64,000 bases of DNA from Annona cherimola (taxonomy: Eukaryota; Streptophyta; Magnoliopsida; Magnoliales; Annonaceae), in assembly GCA_030490835.1 (NCBI GenBank), contig CM059977.1, positions 25,773,335 through 25,837,334 on the forward strand, written 5' to 3'. Position numbers and translations under genes: made by a program. The notes beneath the pieces are model-generated. The model was not told the DNA's origin. It was given only the letters and a program-made list of their open reading frames with translations, and ran no database searches. Positions 23,349 to 35,300 of this stretch are shown here, in pieces. Within the stretch, counting starts at the first letter, position 1. Each line of letters starts with the position of its first letter.

Positions 23349-24539
23349 TGTTGACACCCCACCTTTGGGCCCAAAAATGGGTAAAATGGAAAAAAGTCCC
23401 AAACTCAAACAAATTCAAGATAAAAGGAAGTTCAATCAAGCTAAGCAGATCCTTCCAAACACAGCCCACGGAGCGAAGCTCCACCAAGCCTCGAAGCAGG
23501 CTTTTCAACAAACCAGATCCGGCCCACACGAGCGAAGCTCCTACAGGCCACCTCAACGGGCTCCACAATGCAGCCCACCAAGCCTCAGAAGCAGGCTTCT
23601 CTACAATTTTGGGCCTCTACAACGGCCCACCCAGAACAACGGGCTTAGCCAAGCTCTAACCCACTAAGTTACAGCCCACTATGGAAGGAGCCTGCCAAGC
23701 TCAAGCTCATGGACCAAGTCCAACACCTCTCAACCAAGCTCAAGCCCATGCTCTCAACTCAAGCCCAAAGCCCATTACCCAAACTCAAGACCAAGCCCAT
23801 GGACCAAGTCCATGATCCCACTCAAGCCCAAATCCATGGACTAAGTCCATGACCTCAAGAGAGCCCAAAGCCCACTCTTACATCTATAAAAGGATAGCAT
23901 CCCCTCTCATTTGAGGGGACTTGAAGAGAGGCATCCTAAGGGGAGGACGGGAGTCTGCAGCAACGCTCTCGGCATCCCGGTCTTCATGCTCGTCAAGCTC
24001 CACGCATCTCTTCCCATTTTTCCCTTTCCATCTTTCCCATTCTCTCAAATCTTTTTATTTCCCCCTTTCACGCCGTGTAAACCGCCTCGGGTTGGCAGAT
24101 TTCTCCATATTTGCTTCAACCCGAAGGCCGGAACCCGGACTCTGTACTACTAGTGCCTTATTTCTTTAAACAGGGTCTGATCTCCCTTTAAAGATCAGTG
24201 GCGACTCCATTTTTCTTCATTTTGTGTGTGCGTGTTTGAGTTAACGCCCCGGCAAGGTGGGTGCACGTGGGTCCACGGATTCCAGCATAATACGCTGCCG
24301 TTATGCTGTCGGATTTGTGACTTGACTCGTGTACGGAAAGCCCCGTCTTAGCCGTTATGCTGCCGAACCCGCAAGAAAACACCCGTACACTAACCTTTCT
24401 AAAAAACACGAAGCCTAACACGTTTTACCCCATGTGAATGCAGGAAATCTAAGCCCACGTCGCTTTCTAACACGATCCACATTTTCAAGGCCCGGGAAAC
24501 CATTCCGAGTCCACCGTAGCGCTCGTGGCGGGTGCTACA
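23349..24539 (+). repeat. 5' LTR of the gag-only element
   Basis: Begins TGTTGACACC and ends GGTGCTACA. A TATA box TATAAAAG lies at 23885-23892, about 540 bp into the LTR, so U3 is long and Pro/Gln-like CCCA-rich repeats (AAGCCCA, AAGTCCA) fill 23690-23880. The first 120 bases hold about eight of the substitutions relative to the 3' LTR, more than the rest. Confidence 0.9.
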
Positions 24540-24911
24540 GCTTGGCGACTCCACTGGGGACGACATTGCAAGTTCACATCGGCGCAAGGGGGTCAGAATC
24601 TGAAGAATCGGAGCATTTTCCTCGCTGAACAGTGAGTTGCAGATGCATTTCCGTCTTCCGGCAGTGAATTTCTGAAGTTTCTGCCCAAATCGCGCAGAAA
24701 CCTAAAAAGTTTTTTAAGTCCAGAGGCGTCCAGCTCAAAAACCGGACAGAACTCGTGAGGAACTGTTGGATACCGCCTCGTGACTGTTCACGCACCTAAG
24801 ACGAGCCTAAAGGGACGACTTCCAACAAACATGAAACCGGTTAAGGCTAAGTAAAAAAATCCGGTGTAAAAATCACTTCTTTTTCATAACCTGAGTGTTT
24901 TCTGGTTACAC

Positions 24912-25070
24912 TTCCAGAAACGCTTCAAGCGAACTGGTCTTCCTTCCAGAGACTCTTCAAGCGAACTGGTCATTCTTCCAGACACGCTTCAAGAGAACTG
25001 GTCCTTCTCCAGACACGCTTCAAGCGAACTGGTCACTTTTCCAGAGACGCCTCAGGCAAACCCAATCTGT
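24912..25070 (+). repeat. 32-bp minisatellite in the gag-only element leader
   Basis: Five head-to-tail units start at 24912, 24944, 24976, 25007 and 25039, each like TTCCAGACACGCTTCAAGCG followed by AACTGGTC; one unit is 31 bp and the last is degenerate. It lies between the primer-binding site and gag, in the untranslated leader. Confidence 0.8.
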
Positions 25071-25287
25071 GAACCTCAAACATTCTCACGCGCAAAACTT
25101 AATATAAATAAAATCTGAAAAAAAAACGCACACAAAAGGACTCGGACTTGCAAGCATCTATCCAAAAGTTGATCTTTTTTATTATCTGTTTACAAGTGCT
25201 AACCATTTTTCATTGATTGCTCAGGTTCTTCACCATATCTCGAAGGCAAAGCAAGTCAATCACTAATGTGACAGGTGCTGAAAAGCG

Positions 25288-25560
25288 CTGACAAGACAAC
25301 TGACATGACATAAAGGTGCTGACAAGACCATTGATGTGACAAAAAGCTTACATGCCTAGAAGTCAACTGTTGACCTAAGAAGTATGCTGACAAGACAATT
25401 GACATGACATAAAGGTGCTGACAAGACCATTGATGTGACATAAAACTTACATGCCTAGAAGTCAACTGTTGACCCAAGAAGTATGCTGACAAGACAATTG
25501 ACATGACATAAAGGCGCTGAAATGACCATTGATGTGACAAAAGGCACTGACATGGCATAA
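25288..25560 (+). repeat. 99-bp tandem repeat in the gag-only element leader
   Basis: CTGACAAGAC recurs at 25288, 25387 and 25486, exactly 99 bp apart, with the whole unit conserved (it includes CTTACATGCCTAGAAGTC and AACTGTTGACC). Within each unit a half-repeat GTGCTGACAAGACCATTGATG copies the first part. The third unit is partial. Leader position, non-coding. Confidence 0.85.
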
Positions 25561-25711
25561 AGGTCCAGCAACGTCCAGAGGCATCACGGCGACGCGGCGG
25601 TAAGCTAGCAATGGCTTTTCAAGTTCGAAGATGATTAATCAACCTTTCTACCTTTGGTTCTGAAACCGGGGGGCATCATATCATGTTTCCGTAATTTTAC
25701 TATGACTTCCT

Positions 25712-25800
25712 ACTTAAAAAAAAAGGGTTAAAAAAAAAGAGCAAAAAAAAAAAGGTTAAAAGAAAAAGCAAAAAAAAAAGGTTTAAAAAAAAAAGAAAGT
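25712..25800 (+). repeat. A-rich low-complexity tract
   Basis: Runs of A separated by GGGTT, GAGC, GGTT and similar short breaks, just upstream of the gag start. It may be a decayed A-rich minisatellite. No coding signal. Confidence 0.6.
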
Positions 25801-25854
25801 GAAGAAATTATATATCTTAAAGTTCTAGTTGCCTTTAAGCTGAAGATCGCATAC

Positions 25855-27774
25855 ATGGAGCCGACAAATCATCTTTCAAAGGAAAATACTGCATTCCCAT
25901 TTGAAAAATGTGATCGGATGATGCAACGAATGCAACGGATGGAGGACATGCTCTACAAAATAATAGAGCAACGTCAATCAATGGCAAAATAACAACATCA
26001 AGCGTCATCCTCTTCATCGCAACATCAACAAACAACGAGTTCGAGCTCACAATCCGTTTTAGCTCAAAGATCACGCGGCCTAGCGAATGTGCAAGGCCAA
26101 ATAGAAGAGGTCAAGATACAGTTTCAAAGCCAACTCCAAGAGTTGCACAGAAAAATCGAGCGACAGCAAGAGGAGGACCTTCATTTGGTAAAAATTGAAG
26201 ACTTATGCCCATTTCCAAATGCACAACTATCTGAAAATTTCAAAATGCCAACCCTCCCTATCTATGAAGGAAATTCATGCCCACATGCCCATATCAAAGC
26301 CTTTTGCAGTATTTTATACCCTTTGGTAAAAAAGGAGGAAATTTTGGTCATGCTATTCTAACATAGCCTGAGAGGAGACGCCCTTGAATGGTATACGTTG
26401 CTCGACTGCAAGCAAATCAAAACATGGGAGCATCTATCTCTCACTTTCATGGATCGATTTTCCTACATGCTAAACACGGCTCCCAAAAGGGCCGATCTCG
26501 AAGCACTCAAGCAAGAAGATGATGAAACGTTCTCAGAGTACGTGGCTAGATGGCGTGCCATGGCGGCGAAGATGAAAAGCCCGTTGCCGTTGGATGAGCA
26601 AATCTCCATCGTCATCAACTCAACGCACCCGAGCATCTCGGACTACCTCATCTCTCACCCATATGTCAACTTTACTCAACTCCTCCAAGCCGGGGACCAA
26701 GTGGAGGCGGGAATCAGACATGGCACCATCTCCCCATGGCCACAACAAGGAAATGCAACTCTTCTTGAACAAGCAAGCCCGAAATCTCAAATAGCGGACA
26801 TCGGCATAGAAGTCAATTTTATCAAGGGTAATGCCAAAACCTTTGACCCATCTATATTCATAACAAAAGTCCAACCCCATGATGCTCATGTCGTTTTACA
26901 AGGCCGAAATGCCAACCCGATCACCCTTCAAAGAAAATGGGTTGAGCCGGTCATTTTATTGGGAAAACCTGTCAAGCCTGTGCAAGAGGATCTTATTTCA
27001 CATAAATCCCCTATTGTTCAAAAAATATCCTCCAATACCTTGCTTACAAACCCGGGAACTCCTCTCAAGATAGCAAGTCAACCAACTTTGCCACACTTCT
27101 CCCCAGAAAATGTCTTCATTCCAGTTAACCAACCAACATGCCTGCAGTCTAAAAATGCAGAAGAAAATCTCAAAGATCCTTACACTTCTCTAAAGCAATC
27201 GTTGTCATCATCTTCTACACAACCATGCCCGGCCACGGAAGGTGAAATATTAATTTTATCGACAAAGCATACAAATACCTCAGAAAAGGAAGAGCTAGCC
27301 AAGGAGTACAAATTTCAAGAAATTTCCGCACAAGAAAAGCTAAATGGAAGAGACCATCCACAAGTCACAAATGAAGTTATCCCTCACACAGACAATCAAG
27401 CAGAGGCATTTAAAAGGCCTCAACAAATCGTTATCAACACAGGCAATGTCGACAAAGTCGAACAACCAACAAGGTTAGCCCCGGAAGCCGCAGAATGCGT
27501 AGGGCACACAACCATCATCTATCAACCCACCGTCACAAATACATCTCCGTCAACACAACCACAAGGGATATTTCAAAATGGCTACCAGATAGTCTTTCCA
27601 TCAAGCTTGGCAGGAAAAATGCCAACAACCGATGAAGACAATATTTCACAAGGGGCAAAAAGCGCACAAAAAATAAAAGACCGGGGGCATGCCAGAGAAG
27701 TATGGGGGCAACCTACCAAAGCCGCATGCCAGAGAAGCATTAAGTTCAAGATACAAAGAAAAAATTACAAATGA
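25855..27774 (+). pseudogene. gag-like gene of the LTR element, two in-frame stops
   Basis: From the ATG at 25855 a single frame of 640 codons runs to 27774, broken only by TAA at 25990-25992 and TAA at 26359-26361; the longest clean piece is from 26362 on. Residues after the second stop contain the retrotransposon gag signature: RGDALEWY, then TWEHLSLTFMDRF and EALKQEDDETFSEYVARWRA, as in Ty3-type gag proteins. The N-terminal part (MQRMEDMLYKIIEQ, then VKIQFQSQLQELHRKIERQQ) is a likely coiled coil. The C-terminal 300 residues are polar, low in conserved motifs, and lack a CCHC zinc knuckle. The product would be capsid protein. With two stops this copy may not make it, unless stop readthrough or internal start is used. 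Confidence 0.75.
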
Positions 27775-28016
27775 AGGCTGAAGAGGAAAAGGTGGAGAAA
27801 AATGCATCTACATCATCCCGAAGCATGGGGGCATGTGGTTCTAAAGAAAAATGACACAAATTACTTTTATATCATGTTCCATCCTACAACAAACAAAGTT
27901 TGGGACCCGGGAGGCAAAGCTACATGAGGAAATTGTTCCACAGCGCCACTCGCAAGGCAAACTTCTAGACAATAGCAGGAAGAAACAACTTGAGTTCGCG
28001 GAAATTGCGAAGTGAC

Positions 28017-28108
28017 CCAAAACAAAAAAAACAAAAACAAAAACAAAAACAAAAAAACAAAAAAAGAAAGAAAAAAAAAAAAGAGAGAGAGAAAAAAAAA
28101 AGAGTGTT
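28017..28108 (+). repeat. AAAAAC / AAAG low-complexity tract
   Basis: AAAACAAAAACAAAA-type repeats pass into A-rich sequence with GAGAGAGA, about 70 bp before the polypurine tract of the LTR element. Part of the element's 3' non-coding region. Confidence 0.75.
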
Positions 28109-28181
28109 CAGGTCAATGCCAAAAGGGGTGTCAAGTACTTTGCCATTCACCGTCAAGACGCCTCTGGCAAAGGGGGGCAAC

Positions 28182-29372
28182 TGTTGACACCCCACCTTTG
28201 GGCCCAAAAATGGGTAAAATGGAAAAAAGTCTCAAACTCAAACAAATTCAAGGCAAAAGGAAGCTCAAGCAAGCTAAGCAAGCCCTTCCAAACACAGCCC
28301 ACGGAGCGAAGCTCCACCAAGCCTCGAAGCAGGCTTTTCAACAAACCAGATCCGGCCCACACGAGCGAAGCTCCTACAGGCCACCTCAACGGGCTCCACA
28401 ATGCAGCCCACCAAGCCTCAGAAGCAGGCTTCTCTACAATTTTGGGCCTCTACAACGGCCCACCCAGAACAACGGGCTTAGCCAAGCTCTAACCCACTAA
28501 GTTACAGCCCACTATGGAAGGAGCCTGCCAAGCTCAAGCTCATGGACCAAGTCCAACACCTCTCAACCAAGCTCAAGCCCATGCTCTCAACTCAAGCCCA
28601 AAGCCCATTACCCAAACTCAAGACCAAGCCCATGGACCAAGTCCATGATCCCACTCAAGCCCAAATCCATGGACTAAGTCCATGACCTCAAGAGAGCCCA
28701 AAGCCCACTCCTACATCTATAAAAGGATAGCATCCCCTCTCATTTGAGGGGACTTGAAGAGAGGCATCCTAAGGGGAGGACGGGAGTCTGCAGCAACGCT
28801 CTCGGCATCCCGGTCTTCATGCTCGTCAAGCTCCACGCATCTCTTCCCATTTTCCCCTTTCCATCTTTCCCATTCTCTCAAATCTTTTTATTTCCCCCTT
28901 TCACGCCGTGTAAACCGCCTCGGGTTGGCAGATTTCTCCATATTTGCTTCAACCCGAAGGCCGGAACTCGGACTCTGTACTACTAGTGTCTTATTTCTTT
29001 AAACAGGGTCTGATCTCCCTTTAAAGATCAGTGGCGACTCCGTTTTTCTTCATTTTGTGTGTGCGTGTTTGAGTTAACGTCCCGGCAAGGTGGGTGCACG
29101 TGGGTCCACGGATTCCAGCATAATACGCTGTCGTTATGCTGTCGGATTTGTGACTTGACCCGTGTACGGAAAGCCCCGTCTTAGCCGTTATGCTGCCGAA
29201 CCCGCAAGAAAACACCCGTACGCTAACCTTTCTAAAAAACACGAAGCCTAACACGTTTTACCCCATGTGAATGCAGGAAATCTAAGCCCACGTCGCTTTC
29301 TAACACGATCCACATTTTCAAGGCCCGGGAAACCATTCCGAGCCCACCGTAGCGCTCGTGGCGGGTGCTACA
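28182..29372 (+). repeat. 3' LTR of the gag-only element
   Basis: 1191 bp, the same length as the 5' LTR, TGTTGACACC to GGTGCTACA, with its TATA box TATAAAAG at 28718-28725. It is followed by the duplication GATCC at 29373-29377. Confidence 0.9.
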
Positions 29373-29404
29373 GATCCACATTACCGTTTAGCCATATTAA
29401 GGTC

Positions 29405-29712
29405 GGATGCAGAACTAAGTGTACTTCACTTATTTATTATTATTTTTTTTACGAAACTGTTAATATAAGTGTATTTAAAATATATATTAACTTTTACCAT
29501 TTTTGAAGATTTCAATTTTTTTTTTGATTTTTAAAAAGTAATGACATTTTGGTAATTTAAAATTTTCAAAAATCCAAAAAAATCTTTAAAATATCCAAAA
29601 ATGGTAGAAATTAATACTCGTGTTAAATACACTTAGATTAATAGCTGTATAAAATAATTTTCAAAAAATTAAAAAATAGATGTATGCACTTGGGTGCATT
29701 GGAATTCAATCC
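29405..29712. mobile_element. Foldback MITE with 10-bp target duplication
   Basis: A 308-bp palindromic element between two copies of TATTAAGGTC (29395-29404 and 29713-29722), with GGAT...ATCC tips. The arms contain AATATAAGTGTATTTAAAAT and TGTTAAATACACTTAGATTA. The 10-bp duplication points to a Mutator-type transposase rather than hAT, although the inner arms match the 8-bp-duplication MITE at 10263. Confidence 0.72.
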
Positions 29713-30003
29713 TATTAAGGTCGGGTCAAAGTTGATTCCTTAAAAAAAGTAACGAAAAATTATATATAGATAAAAATCATAGATTTGTTATTAGTAGTCA
29801 CTAATTCATAAAAAAATGAAAAAAATGGAATATGTTGTTGTATTTGATATTACTTAAAACAGGTTTTTCATTAAAAAAAAGTTGAAATAGGTAGGCATAT
29901 TTGGAAATTCATGTGAACTTGTCTTCACCTTATAAATTAAGTTTTATCATTTTAGAGGTGTGCGTACATATATTTTTGATTGTTTTAAAAGAGAAGCGGT
30001 CAT

Positions 30004-30296
30004 GTTAGTCCGGACCAAGTAAATGTTTCGTTTAATCAATTTCAAAAAATTCATTTATATCACTTTTTTTAACCTTTTGCTTTATATATTTGTTTATCTA
30101 AGTGTATTTAACATATAAATCAAGTTTTCACATTTTTGGATATATAAGGTAGAATTTTTTTTTTAAATGGTGAAATTTGGTTTATATGTTAAATATACTT
30201 AGATAAACAAATGCACGAAGAAAAAATAAAAAAAATGTTATAAACAAATTTTTTGAAGTGGGTTAAGCAAAATATTTGTTTTGTTCAGACTAACAG
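30004..30296. mobile_element. Foldback MITE with GTTAGTC tips
   Basis: Long inverted arms begin GTTAGTCCGGACCAAG (left) and GTTAGTCTGAACAAAA (reversed right end) and run to the centre through TTTCAAAAAATT. The inner arms hold ATCTAAGTGTATTTAACATA and its inverse. No clear target duplication. Non-coding. Confidence 0.68.
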
Positions 30297-30299
30297 GAT

Positions 30300-30505
30300 T
30301 ATTCTTTTTTTAAAAAAATGGAGGTGGTAAAACTGCTTTATTTTTAAAAATTAAAGAAAATATATAAATATCTTCAAAATGGTAGAACTTAATATATATG
30401 TTAAATACACATAAATTAATAATTGTATGAAAAACTTTCGAAATTTTTTAAAAAAGAGTATTGCACACACTTAAGTTTTAATGCACTCAATTGTATTGAA
30501 TCACT
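30300..30505. repeat. Half of a foldback MITE
   Basis: One arm only of the same inner sequence (CTTCAAAATGGTAGAACTTA, then ATATGTTAAATACACATAAA), ending in a stretch with TTTTAATGCACTCAATTG. It resembles the right half of the elements at 10263 and 29405. Confidence 0.45.
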
Positions 30506-30796
30506 TTCTGCATCTTTAAGAAATAATTACATAGTTTTAACTATAAAACACTATGACTATGTCGGTATTTTATTTAAATAATTTTTGGAGCAAATTCCAC
30601 AAGTACTTATGAATTTTATCTCAATTCCATTTATAGTTATAATTTTTAAAAGTTTCTCTTGCATACACATATTTTGACTAAAATCTCATTTATACCCATA
30701 ATATTATTTTATACATTAAAATGACAAAAAATATTATCATCTTCTCTGTATCTACTGGTAACCTACTTCAGCAACTTAAACTTAATGACAGAAAAT

Positions 30797-31050
30797 TGTG
30801 TGTGTGTTTGAAAAGTAATAAAATTTTTGATAAAAAAATTTTGGTGTAAAAGTTTTTGAAATGTAATAATGTGATAAGAAAGGACTAATAATGAAGATTA
30901 AAAAAAAGTTAAGATAAATAGGTTAGATATACTGGTAGTTGTGTAAAAATGATTGAAATAAGTGAAGAAATAATTAAAAATAAAATAATTGTGAACAGTC
31001 AAAAATTTTAGATTGTTAATAGTTTTAATTTGAAGAGTTTCATGGGTTAC
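30797..31050. mobile_element. GTGTGTTTGG MITE family, diverged copy
   Basis: Starts GTGTGTTTGAAAAGTAATAA and contains AAAGTTAAGATAAATAGG and AAAAATGATTG, the family signature in plus orientation. The right end is ill defined. Confidence 0.5.
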
Positions 31051-31612
31051 AAAGAACCCCTTCGATGGCAAAGGGTGAAGGCAGTCTTATTCAATAGCAT
31101 CGCCTTCTTAAGAAGGGATGTCGTGCCTCCTCTCTGTCGTTCGACCTGCAAAAACTTGCCAAATCCCAAATCCCAAATCCATCAACAAAGGTGGCCGTCG
31201 ATCAATTATCCAAAAAAAAAAAAAGGTGGCCGTGGATCTAGCTTATTCTAATCAAGGCACCCATTAAAATAGGTTACCCATCATCAAATCAACCACTTGC
31301 GATCTCAGCTTCGCGATTTTATCTTTATCATATCCTTGTTTTCAGATCTGTAATAATCTCAAAAAATTACTGCCATCGGCAACATCGTATCCACACTGCC
31401 CAACAACAAATGATCTCACTTCTCATGAGTGGCAACCAACTCCATGAGCAATAATCCAAGTAGCGGCGTTCCCTCATGGAATTGAAAAATGTTGGTGCTT
31501 TTCGGAAACAAAGGGAATTTGCTGGGGCAATCGCCGGTGTTGAAATAGATTGCTGACAACGATGTAAGCTAGGGAATCAAGCATGGCATCCCCGGACGAT
31601 GAGAAGCCTGAG
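31030..31612. other. Unassigned complex sequence beside the young copia
   Basis: Less AT-rich than its surroundings and resumed at 37148-37376 on the other side of the copia element. Short open frames occur on both strands (for example DYILSEGLVAIYEK near 37336 on plus) but with stops, and I do not recognise a protein. Possibly a gene fragment or an older element that the copia element interrupted. Confidence 0.3.
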
Positions 31613-31617
31613 ATAAG

Positions 31618-32353
31618 TGATGGGATAAAACCTGTTCTGATAACAATAAATAATATTTATCCTCTCTTGTGTGAACCTAACAGGAAGCAATTCTGTAGAG
31701 CAGCAATAAACACAAGCACAATTTCAATCACAATCACAAGAACACCAAGAATTTTACGTGGAAAACCTCCTTGACTTAAGGAGTAAAAACCACGGGTCCT
31801 CTGAAATCTCCACTATCAAAATATAATGGGAATACACAATGTTCTCTTTAGCTAAGCTAGAAGCATATAATGCATCAATCTCAAGATTAACTAATCTTGA
31901 CAACACATGTAGAATCAACAAGAAGAACAAGGGAGTTAGGATTACACAAACTCGAATCCTCTGTTCTGGGTGTGTATATCTCTCCTGAGATTCCTGTTCA
32001 ACGATCACAATGGTCAGATTGTAGAACCACGAGCGAAGAAGGACCTGTCCAAAAATCAGCTCAATCGGACGGTAGATCAAAGAGATATCTCTCTTTGAAG
32101 AAAACTGCTCGAAACCTCCCTGTTTCTGTCCAACTTTGTTTGTAACTGCAAATCTTCTTACCGCAACATTCTCCGATGATAGATCTCGCCGAAGACGACG
32201 AACAGACGTTGCGGAGAGAAAAAAGAAACAGAGAGAAAAAAACAGAAAAGGAAAACGAGAGAGAGAAGAGAAAAGACGGGCGCCGAAAGCTTTTGTTTTT
32301 TTTTTTCTTTTAATGTGGGCCATCTCCACGTGGGAGGAAACCCAAAGTCAACA
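31618..32353 (-). repeat. 3' LTR of the young copia element
   Basis: 736 bp. It is the 3' LTR because the element reads on the minus strand. An open frame at 31754-32329 inside it is also present in the other LTR and has no domain; it is not a gene. Confidence 0.93.
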
Positions 32354-32370
32354 AATCTCCCCCTTTCCGA

Positions 32371-35300
32371 CTATGTGGAGGAATTCGTCATCCCGATGAT
32401 TGAACGACAAACTTCAAGCTTCTCCCTCGGTAGAGCTTTTGTTAACATATCAGAGCCATTATGATTGGTATGAATTTTCTCAAGTTCAAACAACTTATCA
32501 TTAATAGCTTCTCTTATCCAATGATACCTCACATCAATATGCTTTGATCTTGCATGAAAATAAGAATTCTTACCAAGGTGAATTGCGCTTTGACTATCGC
32601 AAAATATGATATATCTTTGTTGCTTGAAACCGAGCTCATGTAGAAACTTCTTCATCCACAACAACTCTTTACATGCTTCAGTTGCTGCAATGAATTCCGC
32701 TTCGGTTGTAGAAAGTGCAACGCATTTCTGTAGCCTTGATTGCCAAGCTACAGCTCCCCCTGCAAAAGTAATCAAGGAACCAGAGGTAGACTTACGAGTG
32801 TCCACATCTCCTGCCATATCTGCATCCGTGTAGCCAACTAGTAATGGTTTCTCATTGCCAAAGCAAAGTCTCAAACTGGAAGTACCTCGTAGATATCTCA
32901 TAATCCACTTAACTGCATTCCAATGCTCTCTCCCAGGATTGGACAAAAACCGGCTAACAATACCAACTGCATAAGCTATGTCTAGCCTTGTACATACCAT
33001 TGCATACATCAAACTTCCTACAGCTGAAGCATATGGAACCCTTTCCATGTCCTTCTTCTCTATGTCTGTAGAGGGACACTGCTCGATGTTTAGCTTAAAG
33101 TGGGTGGCAAGAGGAGAGTTAACCGCTTTAGCTCTGTCCATGTTGAACCTCTGAAGTACTTTCTCAATGTACTTCTCTTGTGACAGATATAACTTCTTGG
33201 CATTCCTCTCACGATGAATGCTTATGCCAAGAATTTGTTTTGCTGGCCCTAAATCCTTCATAGCAAAAACTTTACTTAGCTGCATCTTCAACCTGTCAAT
33301 CCTCAAAGAATTTCTGCCAATAATCAACATATCATCGACATAAAGCAATAGTATAATAAAATCATCATCAGAGAATTTCTGCACAAAGACACAATGATCA
33401 GAAGTTGTTTTTCGGTAGCCATATTTCCCCATAACTGACTCAAACTTCTTATACCATTGTCTTGGTGCTTGCTTCAAACCATAAAGGCTTTTCCTCAGCT
33501 TACACACATAATCCTCTTTTCCTTTTTCCACGAAACCCTCTGGCTGCTCCATATAAATTTCCTTGTCTAATTCACCATGGAGAAAAGCAGTCTTTACATC
33601 CATCTGTTCAATCTCCAAATCAAGACTAGCAGCTAGACCCAAAACCACACGAATAGAAGACATTTTAACAACCGGAGAAAAAATCTCATCAAAATCAATA
33701 CCTTTCTTTTGATTGAATCCCTTGACGACCAATCTTGCTTTGTATCGAGGTTGTGTGGTATGTTGTTCTAACTTCACTCTGTATACCCACTTGTTCTTCA
33801 AAGCTCTTTTGTCCATAGGTAACTTTACCAACTCAAATGTATGATTTTCATGCAGTGACTTCATCTCATCTTTCATGGCTTCAACCCACTCCTTCTTGTG
33901 TTCATCTTCTATGGCTTCTGCATAACATTCGGGCTCTCCCCCGTCAGTCAGTAACGCATACTCATCAACAGAATATCGTGTAGAAGGACGGTGATCTGTA
34001 GTAGACCTCCTGAGTGGAACATTTGGTGAAACTTCTTATACTGGCGACTGCTCGAGAATATCATCATTAATCTCAACCTGTGTATGAGTATCAACATCAA
34101 CCGTACCATCCTGGTCATCTTGAACTTCATTTCTAACCTGTACTGGCACATGTGTCAGAGGAACTGGATCTAAGTCTATTAAATTATCATAATATTGAGA
34201 AACTGTTTTAACTGTTTTCTCAATATCTTGTATGGTTTGGTCTTCCATAAAGACAACATCTCGGCTTCTTACAAGCTTTTTCTGCACTGGATCATAAAAC
34301 CTGTAGCCAAAATCATCTTGGCCATAGCCAATGAATACACACTGTCTTGTCTTGACATCAAGCTTAGACCTCTCATCTTTGGGAATATGCACAAAGGCCT
34401 TACATCCAAAGACACGCGAGTGACTGTAGGATACATCTTTTCCCGACCAAACTCTGTCTGGAACATCAAAATTTAAAGGAACACAGGGTGTGAGATTTAA
34501 CACATGTACAACGGTACTCAAAGCCTCACCCCAAAAGGATCCTGGCAACTGTGCATGTGAAAGCAAACATCTCACCCTTTCAACTAGTGTCCTGTTCATT
34601 CTCTCAGCTAGCCCATTTAACTGAGGAGTCTTCGGAGGTGTCCTTTGATGCCTAATACCCAGCTGTTTACAATATTCATCAAAAGGACCACAATACTCAC
34701 CTCCATTATCAGTTCTGATACACTTTAACTTCTTCCCAGTCTGTCTCTCAACTGAGGTCTGAAACTGTTTAAACACATCTAACACTTGGTCTTTTGTCTT
34801 CAAGGTATAGACCCATAACTTCCTTGAATGATCATCTATAAAAGTCACAAAATAGAGAGCACCACCAAGTGTTTTTACTTTCATGGGACCACAAACATCA
34901 GAATATACTAAATCAAGTATACCCGGCTTTCTTGAAGGAGAGGACGTTTTAAAGGCAACTCTGTTTTGCTTCCCTGCCAAGCAATGAGCACATTTCTTGA
35001 ATGTTGTATTCTTCAATCCAGAAAGAAGATTCTTCTTTGCCAAAACCATCAAACCCTTCTCACTCATGTGACATAGTCTTCTATGCCATAGCTCTGTTGT
35101 ACTTTCATTCTCCATTGCATTGATAATACAAGCAGAAACCTTTGCCTGCATAAAGTACAATGAGGAGCACTTCTTGCCTCTAGCCATAATCATAGAACCT
35201 TTAGTAAGCTTCCAATGACCATCATTGAAAGTGTTGCAAAACCCCTCATCATCAAGTTTACTTGCTGAAATCAAATTCAAGCGAATATCAGGAATATGTT

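Larger units (their letters stand above)
23349..29372 (+). mobile_element. Complete gag-only (non-autonomous) LTR retrotransposon
   Basis: A 6024-bp element bounded by two 1191-bp LTRs (23349-24539 and 28182-29372) and a perfect 5-bp target duplication GATCC (23344-23348 and 29373-29377). Directly after the 5' LTR, TGGCGACTCCACTGGGGA (24543-24560) is a primer-binding site by position and by its leading TGG. A polypurine tract AAAGGGGGGCAAC precedes the 3' LTR. The 3.6-kb interior encodes only a gag-like protein; no protease, reverse transcriptase, RNase H or integrase is seen on either strand. This is the layout of terminal-repeat retrotransposons with GAG (TR-GAG), which depend on a partner for replication. 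About 18 substitutions separate the LTRs by eye (near 1.5%), so it is fairly young. Confidence 0.88.

Noticed and set aside
23263..23667. 134-codon frame and its twin at 28012-28500
   Set aside because: They lie across the LTR starts of the gag-only element; the shared part is LTR sequence.
26620..26889. 89-codon minus-strand frame
   Set aside because: Antisense shadow of the gag frame.
31754..32329. 191-codon minus-strand frame, with a longer twin at 36542-37213
   Set aside because: Both lie inside the two LTRs of the young copia element and have no domain; the second only extends into flanking DNA.
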